Shown here piece by piece: positions 1 to 11,724 of a stretch of 64,000 nt of DNA. The stretch is from Callipepla californica brunnescens (Eukaryota > Chordata > Aves > Galliformes > Odontophoridae). The stretch's first letter is position 1; each line of letters starts with the position of its first letter. The stretch is from the NCBI GenBank assembly GCA_023055505.1, contig JALIRH010000014.1, forward strand, positions 18,051,404 to 18,115,403, read 5' to 3'. The position numbers and the translations under genes were made by a program. The notes under the pieces are model-generated. The model was not told the origin of the DNA and did not search any database. It worked only from the letters and a program-made list of their open reading frames with translations.

Positions 1-95
1 TAAGAATTTGCCCTATTGAATAGCATTATTGTGCTCTATTTACCTGTTGTCATTTCCATGAAATGAAATAGGAGGCATTATTTTCAGAGCAACCT
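1..95 (+). mobile_element. Terminal fragment of a mariner (Galluhop-type) DNA transposon
   Basis: The first ~95 bases match, in the opposite orientation, one end of the fuller copy at 46929-47447. Shared features are the 'tttgc.ctat..aatag..ttattgtgctct' stretch, a 'gttgt..tttcca' block, and the terminal repeat 'aggaggcatta.ttt..gagc' at 71-92. Only the terminal part is inside the window, so the element may continue to the left. The family name is from memory of avian mariner ends; the pairing between the two copies is seen directly. Confidence 0.7.
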
Positions 96-3000
96 ACGTA
101 ACAACAGATTCTGAGAACTTCCAGAGGTGAGGAGGCCTCAGCTCCTCTCTGCATGAAAGGCTGATGGGAACATGAGCAAACACCACAGAATTCAGCACAG
201 CTGACAGTCACTATTCAGCCGTACTTAAAAAGTATTAGCTCAGTGACCTATTAATCAGTTCCATCAGCAACTAGGAACGCTGCACCCACAATCAAGTTTA
301 ATTACTCCTAGTAGCTCAGAGCTAAATTCACCTTACTTAGAAGTCTCTACCAGAAATGAAAAAAAGCTTTTAAAAGGATGCTGGTATAAGCAATAAACTC
401 ATCCCCTCTGTCTCTTTCAAGGGATAAATGGTCTATAGAAGAGCCGATGAATCAAGTTTCCATTCTCTGAAATACACCAAGTCCCAGGAGAAAACTCCTG
501 GGGATAACTTAGTGCCCAAAATTTTGGAGAGAGAATAACAGGAATTCCTGGACTGTGTCATGTGTTCACTCCTCCATGTTTTACTAAGGAGGTCTTGTCA
601 CATAGATGAGTAGCCTCAACAACACAGAACAAGTTGCTTTTATCTGAAGTTGCAGTTACAAGAACTGAGCTTTGTTTTTCCCACCCACAGGAAGTTCTCA
701 CCACATCAGAGCTCACTCTAAGGACCATACTCCAATCACAGTTATGCTCTAGTTTTCTGCCTTCTGAGGCAGGAGCTGGTAGCTATAAGCCTCACACGCT
801 TCCAAAGCCCTGCTGTCACACACTTGGCTCCACTAAGAAGGTGAAGTTTGTTGTGCCACAAGGTGGTTCTAATAGTATGAAAAGACAGAAGCTGTTGAGC
901 TGAACCTTGCTTTTCTTGAGGCCCAGTCCCAGTATCTCAACTGCTGCCAAGAAAACAATTAACATGCTAATTCAGATCTCTGACCAGCCTACTTTCCACC
1001 AGAGAAGGATACTGGGACAGGTTAGACTAACCTCAGCTCGGTTTTTTCCATATCAGGACTCTCAAACCAAGCAACCTGGCATCTCGACTAGTCCAATAGT
1101 CAAGAAATCTATAGCGTTCCAATTCTGTGTTACATCACATAATGGAAAAAATGATTAATGGAAACTGTGATTAAAAGCACAATTATATGAAATCACAATT
1201 AGCATCCCAAGGTCAACCCAAAATCTTAAATCAGACTTACTGTAAAAACTTGCACGCCTTTATACAAGTCTAATTCCATACTTTTTATAGTTAGGACGTG
1301 GCAAACTACAAATGCTGGTAGCTAACACATTTTACTCCAACAAATGGTGACAAACAACTCTTCAGAAAAAAATCCTAAACAACTCAGATTTTAACAGAAC
1401 AACATTCACAGATAGCTACATACTGAAAATTGCTGCTATACTGATTAAATAACACTAAAATACCTCCAGAACTAACTCAAAATATCACTCAGATTCAGGT
1501 TCCACACAAGGATCACAGCATGAATCTGGTGCTGCTAGGCTGCTAAAACTACTATTGGCAGTTACCCTAAAACATGAACCAAAAATTTCTATCCATGTTG
1601 CTGGCAGCACCATGGAAACAGTCAAAAGGGTACAGAAGCATTATTGTTATCCACAGCAAAGCTGAGAGATACATTAAACCAACATTCTAGTATTGTGGCT
1701 AAAATGTCATCTTTTCACACAATTATTTTCCTAGAAGTTACCATAACACAGTGCTTCCCAAGAACACCACCAGAGAATATACAAGATTCTTCCCTATTCT
1801 AAAAAGAAAAATTTTCCAGATTCAGTGTGATTCAGAGTGAAATCCACATGGACACGCATTGGATGCACTATTTAAGAACAGAACTGTCAGAAATGGGATG
1901 AACTCCAACAGCCAGCCTAGCTCACTGCAGGACAGCGGTCTGAAAGACATTTCAGTGGTGCTGCACTTCAAGTGCCACTCTAGGCACACTCTTAGTTCAC
2001 TAAAAAAGATGTTTTGTAAAGGAATGTAATGCAAGTAGGATCACATTCAAGCACTGTAAGAGAAACATACGGAGCGTGAAAGATAAATACTGCAGTTTCC
2101 AGAGTTTATATTATCAGGCCCTCTTTCCTTTGATTTTAATTTGATTTAATAATAAACCAGCAAAAACATTTTATTGAATTAAAATGCACATAAGCAAGAA
2201 AAGGTCACGTTCACCACTAAAGACTGTCAGATATTTAAATACTACTTCTACTAAAAGTGGAAGACTTGCAAGAATTTCCGCCATCTTTAGCTGAATTCTT
2301 GCTACAGTTGATGAATGGGGATTTATATAAGATGTCAGAGCAAATAAGAAAACTCTGTGTTCTAGTTCCTCACTTCCAACAATGTAGATCTCTGTGATGA
2401 CTTCTTCAGACGTCTGACCAGATCACTTCATTCCTACAGCTTATTATAAGCTTGAAGTTCAATAAAACTTAAACATTTATGATTCTGTGGGCTTTTTTCT
2501 CCCTCTGCATCACTGTCAGTACCCTTCAGAACCTGATAAACGTATCCTTCTAACTCCCCATGTCCTGTATCTCACTTACATTGCCTGGGATAAGGATCTG
2601 AATGTTCCTGTTACTATAGCCTATACTCCAAGCTCTACATACCTAATCCAACGTGCATTACAGTTTGTCTCTCCGATCAGCTCATCAGCAGAAACGCAAA
2701 CATGTGTGAACATCTGGTTATCTGTTTCAATACATCTTTGAGTCAAAATGCTTTTAAAAATAACAGTGTTAGAAACAGAACTCATCAGAAACGTTCAGAT
2801 TATTTGCTTAGGGATATATTACCAGAGTTGCTCTATTTCTGATTGCTGTGATTCTTACCCTTCTATTGTACGTCAAAGGAGAGATCCTTCAGTCTACAAG
2901 CCCTCAAGAACCCTGCAGTCTATTCCCAAGAACAACACTAATGTAGTCACTGACTTCATCCAACATAGGTTACCATGCAGATCACTGACAACGACCATGT

Positions 3001-4079
3001 ATTTCAAGAAAAAGGCAACACACGGGTCATGCTGTGACCCCCACAGACACACAAAGCAATACGGAATGGATCTGCTAACACAGAACTTTGCAAAAACAGG
3101 CCAATGCCATTCAGTAAGTAATGCTTACCACTGCATCTCCACGGATGTTAATTTGCTGTTAGCCGTATCTCTAAAACACTGGGCACACTCTCATCTTACA
3201 GGTTAATTCTTTAAAGCATTTCCAAATTAATTAATGCAACCATTCATTTAGTTACAAGCTACCAAATATTAATTCACAGAATTGTTCTTTCATCTTTAAA
3301 TTACTAGATACGCAATGGTCTACAAACACTCTTTGAAAGTGACTATAACTGATTATAGTTCCTATTCAGGACAGGGAGATGAAAAGGGAGTATTACTAAG
3401 GGTCCCTGGAAATTGCTGCAAGTTCTCTGAGCTGATTCTGCAAAAGTGACTGCATCTCATTTTTCTCCTCACAGATGCATGCTGAGGGAAAACAGCAGCT
3501 CAGAGAACCTTCAATATTAAATACAAAAAAGCATAGTATAAAACAAAACAAAACCAAACAAAAAAACTTGTCGATGAATAACAGAACTTCAGGAACAGAA
3601 AAGCATTATAATTTCATGAACATAAATAACGTTATGCATTAACACAGTTTTAAATCTCTTGAAAATTATTCACTACCTTATTTATACACCAATCCTACAC
3701 CAAATACACACAAAACAATTAAGTACTATTAAATTAATTTCAATCATGAGTAACAGTAAGAGTTCTAAGGATTTTGCATACATTACACAAACGAATAATA
3801 AAAAACAATTGTGCATAAATTTAAAAAGAACTTTAGCAAACCAGTGCATATGGGAGAAAAAGAAGTTCAGAAGAGCTGTGTATAGTTAACAGAATGAGCA
3901 GTCCAAATAGCACTGTAGTCAAGATACATAACAAGAAAGGTTAATGCAGTGGAAAGAAATAATCAAAAAAAATTGAAATGCTCACAATGGAAAAACTCCA
4001 AGGGAGCAATCTCCAGAAAGAACTCCTTCCCCAGAGGTGGTCAGCCCCTAGATGAGGTCTGCAGGAGAGGCGCAGCCAG

Positions 4080-4205
4080 GTCCACCCCCTCAGGTCACAC
4101 CGTGCACTGCCTTCACCTGTGCTCCCCAGGCTGACTCAGTGCTCCCCTCAGGTGATCCATCAGTGGCTCAGGCCGTGATTCAACAGCTCCCATACAAGCT
4201 GACAT
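4080..4205 (+). repeat. Dispersed repeat family X, copy 1 (partial, diverged)
   Basis: The segment ending in 'ggtgatccatcagtggctcaggccgtgattcaacag' aligns, with mismatches, to the 3' parts of similar segments near 15405-15680, 25340-25620 and 56305-56395. All four are in the same orientation. This is the most diverged copy. The family is not one I can name with confidence. Confidence 0.45.
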
Positions 4206-4301
4206 TTCTCCCAGCTTTGTTCACTCATTATTGATTACCCTAACCTACTCTGGGCACTCCATGCAAGATTTTAACTGCATTTCTTTTTTTCAATTTTTAT
4301 A

Positions 4302-4352
4302 TCATAGAATCATCAAGGTAGGATAAGACCTACAAGACCTACCATCCATTTA
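4302..4352 (-). mobile_element. CR1 3'-end fragment
   Basis: 'tcatagaatcatcaaggtaggataagacctacaagac' is the reverse complement of the usual CR1 3' terminus (compare 38880 and 40237 in this window). Only the last ~50 bases of the element are recognisable. Confidence 0.5.
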
Positions 4353-7300
4353 GTTGGATTTATTTACTGATATCAGAGGTTATCTGTTAATTCAAATCAG
4401 TCATTTCGATGTATTTTATAAAATAAATTTAATCTGATTGCTTTATTGTTCGTCACAGAATTATATTTCATCTGAAGTTAGAAACAGAATTGTGGTATAT
4501 CCGTTCTTCATTTGTATTCATTATTTGTTGGCTGCTGTTACACAGTTCACTGAGAGGATGGATTCTCATAGTGTAGCAGAATACTTTCTGCATTCATTTG
4601 ACTCTTTCTCATTAACTATGCTAGGTAGGGGCACACAAATCAGTTCACTTTGCTTTTATTCTGACTAGTGTAGAGAAATGGCTGCAATGGTCAAGTATGA
4701 ACTTCCAGGAAAAAAAAAAAAAAACAGAACACAACACACAGGCCCTAAAGTTTCAGGATGTGAGACAGGCTGTCAGCAACCCACCAGCGATCCAAACCAA
4801 CAGTCTGCATCCCATCCATAGAAGTGCTTGCATATCACTATTTTTTCCTTCCAAGTTCATTGGATACTTCACAATCCAATCTGCAGTTTTACTGTCATTT
4901 ACCAAAAAGTTGCTAAGTACACTCCTTGCGAACTGACGTCAGCAATACGATGATGAATCTTCTATACAGATCCCCAACCCCTGGAGGGGAGGGACTTAGT
5001 CCTCATGGTTTAAAAGGAAAAATTCAAATAGATCTCAAAGATACATAAACAGAAATAAAGATTCTGGATCTTGAAAGCTGGTGACAGAGTTGCACTGATG
5101 CCCTGCACAGACATAGATAATGACTAAAAAGAAAGCAACAGAGAATCAATATCTGAAGCCAGAAAAACAAGACTGCTATAATCCAGTCAAGAATAGATCT
5201 TCAAGTGATACAGGCATATATGGGAACTATGAAAAGGTTACTCCTTGGGAACTAGAACAGGCTGTTGTTTTAGAGACATGCACTGCAAACATACCATTGT
5301 AAAATCAGTTAACACAATTATTTTAATTGTTTATTTCGCAGTCCTGTAACCCAAATATTGCACTGCCATGATGTGCAGGGATTGCAGAAAAATCTGGCCA
5401 AACACAAAAGATATGGAGCATGACAGACTACACAATGATCCAAAATTCAGGTAGCTGATAAGGATTATTTTGCTGTCTCACAACTGCACAAAGGAAATGG
5501 AAAGCACAAATACTGAGCACACCGCAAAACAACCACCACTCAGTAGAGAAAGACAAGCTGAAAGTATGTTCAGTCCCAAAGTTCATTTAAAAAGAAGGAA
5601 AAGGAAAAAAAAAGAAAAAACTTGTAATTTACTAACTACTTGGATTTCAACACTTGATCTACACCTGATCTAACCCAGCCTTATGACAGTAAAATCCATT
5701 ACCGTGTCTTTTTTTACAAGTTAGAGGGCTATTATTATACAATTTTTAAACCACAGTATCAAATGGACAAAGAGAAAACAAAACTGAAAATTAGTCTGGG
5801 CATCATTCTGACAGCTCTGTTTCACAGTATTTTCCTGACTTGAATACCCCAAGGTCACTTATCCTTTGTAACAACAGAGAAATTATGCAGCATCTTTTCA
5901 GGAATTTAAACATCATAATAAAAAGCCTCAGAGATCCCACCACACATTTATGAGTGGCAACAGCCAACTTTCTCCTTAACACAGCACCACATTTCAACCG
6001 TACTTTGTATTCATTTCCAAGTAAGTAGGACACAGAGGCTCTTATTCATACGACATAATTGGGAATGGCCAGTGGAAGAAGAGAAATTGTCAAAACCCAC
6101 CAAATATGTCAGGGAAGAGGTGATCAGAAGGGAGGCTAAGGCAGTACATTAGTGTTTGCAAAATGACACAAACTGAAGTTAGGGTCAGGGTGGACAGCGT
6201 AAAAATACATGGCTCAGATTCATACCCAAGATCAGGGTGATGTTTCCCCACTCTGAACACTAACAGAACTTTCAGCACAAGATCAGAAGTCAGGAATGGT
6301 GTAGCACCCACCCATGACAGCCTCATCCTTTCTTGTAAGAGCTCTGCTGACAACCAGGGAGCCCCAGCAGTTCACCACGTGGGCACAGTGCTGGAACAGC
6401 AACAGGGCCACGGAATAATTATGGCAACAGCTCTTGGCAGCCACCTCAAACAGGTAAATCCAATGGAAATCCCAACAGATATCTGCTGGCCTTTCCTCCC
6501 TGAGGCTCCTTGAGATTTTGCTCACTGTTAAAGGAAGGGTGGAGCTTATTACAATCACATTAACTTCATCACATCTCTTTGGTCCACAGTGTATTTTGAT
6601 TGCTACAAATCTACTTGCAGAGCACCTGTACCTTACGTCCTCTTCAAGAATTACCAGCTAACCACACTCAAGCTTCACCAAAACGATAACCATCCTCAGA
6701 AAATGGATTAGAATCTCCAGAGATTTACCTTATTTGAGCACAAATCTGAACCTGGTCAGTTGCCAGCAAATCTTGCATTTACAGAACAGCAAGTCTGTAT
6801 CTGACATTTGTGGTGTGGAGTTGCAGGCCAGCTCAACAGAAACAAAACCTGAGTAAGAGCAGAATCAAAAAACCTAACATTCCCTGAAATGTGCAAACAC
6901 TCTGCATAGGAGACTGGGCACAGTAAGCCCAGATTGCTAAACAGGGCTCGATATATGCACAAATGCAGAATTCGACCCAACAGATGAAAGACGCTGAGAG
7001 TCCAATGTGTCACCCTACTGTAATGCATAGGGCAGGATCAGAGCGCAGAGGTTTTAACAATACATGTCATTATTTTTTCCTTACAAGAGCTAAAACTGCA
7101 TATTTTAAATATACACATCTCTATATTCCCAACCTATAGGGCATACTCAGCATCTCTTTTGTATCTATATTCAGAAAATAAAATAGAAATGGTCTACAAA
7201 TGACTCAGTACGATAAACCAGCCCAAATGCATGATCCAGACCTGTCCTAAGCAGCCATCATGAATCTGATGGGCAGCAATTCAACAATTTAAGAATAAAT

Positions 7301-7559
7301 TGCATCTCAGTCTAACTGGCATGTTTTATCAGCTAATGGCTGTACAGTAATATAAAAAAAATGCGTTGCATGTACAAAGGGATCAAGCTTGTGGGGTCTC
7401 CACACAAGGAGAGCACATTCACACACACACATACACCAACTGCGAGTCTCCAAGACACGCACAGGTGCATTCCTAAAAGAACACGCACAGAAAAACCTTG
7501 TGGGAAGCTGAACAGGCAAAGACAGACCTCAAGTAAAAATAAACCAGGGGAGCTCTCTA

Positions 7560-8760
7560 CAGCTGCTGCTGCTCAGCTGCGCCAGCGCCCACCTCCGGAT
7601 GCCATCTCACTGAGGCCCGGCTCAGGCTCTGCCGGCTGCGCCTCTCCGCGCATCAAATTCGGCCCAGTGAAAATTCCTTCTCTGCGGGCAGCAACGTCCA
7701 GCCCGCACACTGCGCGGAGCAGCGAGGAAGGCGAGTGAGCGACCAGCGCTGGAGCACAATGGTGCGGGCTCAGGGAGGCTGAGGCGGGCTCCGGCACGGC
7801 TGCAGCCCGCATCCTCGCCACACCTCTCCCTCCATCGCCATCGCCATCACCTGCATCCCTGCCTCTTCTCCTCTCAGCGCTCCCATCCGCTTCCTCTCCG
7901 TCTCCTCGGTCTCCATCGCAGTGCCATCGCTCGCATTCCGCACGGCCGCCGCCCCGTGCCCCGTTCCCCGCTCCCCGCCCTCGTCCCAGCCCCCGCAGCC
8001 GTCGCAGTCATTGTTCCGCGGCCGCGGGGGCGGTCGGCCGCCCGCCTCTTACCGTGCCGCGGACAGGGGAGGACGCTGAGCGGCGAAGGACGGGCGCGGC
8101 GCATCCATCTTCCTTTGGCCGCGGCGGCCCCAGCGCGCAGCCCCAGCCGCTGCCGGCCTCCTGCGCGCCGGCGCTGAGGGCGGGCGCCCGCCCCGCCGCC
8201 TCCCCGCGGCGGAGGCCTGCGCTGCCGGGCCGGGGTCTGCGGCAGGCGCCGCCCCGCCACCGTCGATGGTACCGCCGCCGCAGCGCCGCAGCCATAGCAA
8301 CGCCGCGGCGGAGGGGGCGCGGGGCCGCCGGACGGCGGCGGAACTGCGGCGGCGCCCGAGCGGCCCCGCACCCGGCGGCGGAGCGCGGAAACGGGGATCG
8401 GTGAGGGCGGCGAACGGGGCCGCCCCGGCGGACGGAGCCCCTCGGGGCGGAGCCGGTCCCGGCCCGCGAAGGGCGCGCTTTTGCGGCGGGCGGCCCCGGG
8501 AGCCTTCCGTGCGCGGCCAGCTCCCGGCCGGGAGCCCTTCCGAAAGGGGCGGGCGGGCCGCGGGGTCCGGCTCGCAGCGGGCCCAGGGCGCGGACCTCGA
8601 TGGTAAGGGCGTCCCGCAGCGTGCCAACTCGACCCCGGAGGGACGCGGGAGGAACGATCCGTACATCTGAAGAAATGCAGTGCGCTGCGGTTCGCGCGCG
8701 GCGTGTCGGCCCACAGCGAGCCGGGAGGACCCCGCTCAGGATCTTCGCACACCAGCCTAT
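7560..8760. promoter_or_regulatory. CpG island, probable promoter (possibly bidirectional) of an unidentified transcript
   Basis: Very GC- and CpG-rich DNA between AT-rich flanks, with no TATA box seen. On the minus strand a good splice donor (GGCACG|GTAAGA, exon end 8053) follows a segment containing AAGATGG, which resembles a YY1/initiator-proximal motif. On the plus strand there are donors after 8400 (GATCG|GTGAGG) and about 8609 (CGATG|GTAAGG). These suggest first exons leaving in both directions. Long ORFs exist on both strands, but in DNA this GC-rich stop codons are rare, so they are not evidence of coding. The driven gene cannot be named; in human 5q31 several genes lie on this side of CDC23. 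Confidence 0.65.
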
Positions 8761-8769
8761 AAACACAGT

Positions 8770-11724
8770 TCCCGCTGTTTTCCTTTTACCGCTTTACAGA
8801 GAAGATAATCAGAGAAGATAAACGACTGCTAAACCTCCTCAGGTGGTTGTAGACATGTTTTGTTTTCTGCTGTTACTGTGCTTTGATTTTTGCTAAGCAC
8901 AGCAACTTGAAACAATTTCAGAAAACTGGGATCTGAACTCTGTGAAGTCATTCCCCGGTGTTCCGTGGCAGAACAAAAACAATAGTGGTGAGTGGAGCAC
9001 TCAAGCCTGGGCACCAGCCTCCACCAGAGCTCCCCGTAACATCCAGCTCCTAGGCTTTGCTCTAGGTGCCAGCATTTCAAATCTTCACCACAGAACCTCT
9101 CAGAAATGGAAAAGAAAGAAAGGGCTCAGTGTGAAGAGATGGGCACTGCCTGTCCAACTCCGGGCAGCCTGGTCTGCCCCTGCTTTGGCTCCTACTCTGA
9201 AATGGGGGCATTCACTTTTTCTCAGCGTGGGTTACAAGATTACATGATTGATTTTTATTTCAGTTTGGTCAGTGGCATTTGTAACAAAGCACAAGAGGAT
9301 TCACATGAGCATTAAATGCATACAATACAATGTTACACTTAGCAAATAATGCAATAGGTGTGCCGCTCAGCTCCACCTGAACTGTCCTCATGCATCTGAA
9401 CTTGCTCACAAGAAGCACTTGCCAAGCACCAAGGTCTAAGAACCCAAGTGGAAGGTGCTTTACAGGATTGCTTTCACGATGTATTAACTGCCCATAGGAT
9501 AGTCCTTACGTGACTGAAGGTGTGATGCTCAAAGTTCTGTTTTAAAAAACTTAAAAGCTGCTGCCTGTATATATCTAATCTAGCATGTTTTATCCTCTGC
9601 GCCTTTGTTACTGAATACATAGCTCTGGAAAGACCAACACAGAGACAAGATCAATGCGAAGTCTGAAGTATATGGGGAAGGGAAAAGCAAGTATGAACAT
9701 CATGAAGGCGTACAACATAGCCCGACTCCTCTGTGACCACACAACATGCCTTTACAGTCTTAGAGCTCCCATGACAAAACATAAAAGTAGCTTCAGAAGA
9801 TAACCCTCCTGTGCCTGTGGACTGCATGGGAGGCAAGGCTGCGCTGTCACCGGGTGCCTCTGCTCCACAGCCCAGAAACAGAGGTACAGGGACCTGGAGG
9901 GAGACCCGGCACAGACACACGCACTCCTCTCCAGCACTGAAAACTGCATCATGCCTCCCAGCACAGAGTGCTGCTAGGAAATACCAGCAGAGCAAGGCAA
10001 ACCAAGAACTTCCAAATGCTTCTTAAGAGCTTCCCTTTCTCCAGCGGGGAAAGAAAGGCAGGACAGGCAGCCTCACCCGATGAGCCTGTACATCACCTGG
10101 CTGAATTTTACTCTGCTCCTGGTTTATGCCTCAGCTGACAATGAACACCAAGACCCAACGTGCAACAACACAGATTTAGGAACACATTATAACTAGCTGA
10201 TGCATTTCACATATTAGTTATAAAAACAGGGGTGTGTGGGAGGAAATACGTTCACGTGTGTAAACTGAATACATACAGAACTGTGCCCAGTATCTGCCAA
10301 GCAGAAAATGAGGACGAATCTTGAAGCTGCTTCATGTTATATTAATGACAAAGAACAAAAGCGAATACATAGTCATTTTCCTTTGCTTTTCTGTTTGTTT
10401 CCTGTAAGGAACATAAGGTTTTCTTAAACACCTTTTTCTTCACATACCGTTCCATACCATCTTCTGTAATAGTGTCTACTTCTGCTGTAGGTTCATTCTG
10501 TGGTAATTCAGATACGCCATCCACGTTTGCTCTGCACTGACAGCTTAATGGCAGCAGTGCTTTCTATTGGGTCTTTTGACCAAGAAAACCGTCTGACACC
10601 TGAGTACAACATGGTTACCCAGTCACTGACTCCTCATTCATTAAGAGCTGTTTGTATTTAGGATTCACAAGCTAACAAAGGACAGTTGAATTTTTTGAGA
10701 CACTGATCACTAAGAATAAGAGTATTATAGAGGCAACATGAAAATGTGTCATAATTCACATATAACCAAGAATTTAAGATCTGTCTGAAACCTCCAAAAA
10801 AGGCCTTTCCTTTATTGCCTGGGGAGATGACCCCTGGGCAGCACTGCAGGCCGGCATCTTTTCCCAGGGCCTGAAGCTGAGGCAGGCTCCCCTGTGGGCA
10901 CGGCAAGGCAGCCCCTCTGCAGACACTCACCCGCTGGCTCCCGGGGCCTTGCTGCGCCCTGGCATGCAGCAGACCAGGAGGGCAGTTAGCACAACCAAGC
11001 CCAGCATGGGACGGGCTGCTGTAACTGCCACACGGCTGTGCCTACCTCTACTGTCATTTGCTATAGTACCCATAAAGGCTGCACTATAAAGAAGCGTGAA
11101 GACAGTACCTTAATCATTAATTTTATTTTTTTGAAATTGTGCTATCCCACTGGCTGCCTCTCTACTCAGTCAAAATGTCTGCTATTTTACCTGTGATTCT
11201 GACAAACAGCTGTCCTTTGTGGCTGTTTGAAATCCCTTGCACTTTACAATCCTTTAACAAAGACGTGGCAACCATATTCACATGTCTCATACTGCTTCAG
11301 TGGTACATATTCTCTGCAGTTCAAAACAGGCAAAAATTCTTAAGGAGCCAGGCAGGCAGTAGGTTATCCAGGGAAGTTCAGAGAAAGACCAGAGAAACAC
11401 TGTAACTCTGTCTGGAAGTCAGTCTGTTCCCATGAACTTTGTTAGTAGGCCTGTGTATCGGAACACACCGCTCTCTTGACTATAATAACTTGTTGAAAAG
11501 GACAGCACATTCTCACATATCAGAGTAGGCACTTTCATGTAGGTTGCCCTTCCGCGTGCTTGGGCACACCTGTTCTCAGCTGTCGGCTCCAGTCACTCTT
11601 TACCCTACTTGCTTACCTGTGAAGGCAACACTGAACATAAGAATTTAACTGGAAAGAACTTGGTGGTTGCAAGCCCCATCCACAACGCCACATTCAATGC
11701 ACAGGTTGCAGGTACCAGCACTGC
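8770..11724. other. Non-coding interval between the CpG island and the CDC23 stop codon
   Basis: No recognised coding exon. A minus-strand open segment at about 10432-10530 ends at a GTATGTG donor-like site but matches no family I know. TTTATT at 11122-11127 (AATAAA on the minus strand, about 600 bases past the CDC23 stop) is a plausible CDC23 polyadenylation signal; another AATAAA on the minus strand lies at 10811-10816. KIF20A, the convergent neighbour of human CDC23 on this side, is not seen. Confidence 0.45.

Larger units (their letters stand above)
96..7559. other. Long non-coding stretch, no gene recognised
   Basis: AT-rich DNA with only short ORFs that lack family resemblance, splice-site support or codon bias. 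The longest, 152 codons at 2748-3206 on the plus strand, looks like chance. If the minus-strand donor at 8052 in the adjacent CpG island is real, this interval would be the first intron of a leftward gene whose coding exons lie outside the window. A short CR1-end fragment (about 4302), one copy of the unnamed dispersed repeat (about 4080-4205), A-runs near 4708, and a (CA)-rich patch near 7420 are embedded here. Confidence 0.5.

Noticed and set aside
2748..3206. 152-codon plus-strand ORF
   Set aside because: No homology, no codon bias, no promoter or splice context; within the range of chance for a window this size.
7874..8766. Minus-strand ORFs of 292, 252 and 221 codons
   Set aside because: Overlapping open frames in all phases, low-complexity Arg/Pro/Ala content, no homology recognised; explained by GC content.
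10432..10530. Exon-like minus-strand segment (VDGVSELPQNEPTAEVDTIT…) with a GTATGT donor
   Set aside because: Acidic, plausible-looking peptide and acceptable splice sites, but a weak upstream pyrimidine tract, no family match and no partner exons. Kept only as a possibility.
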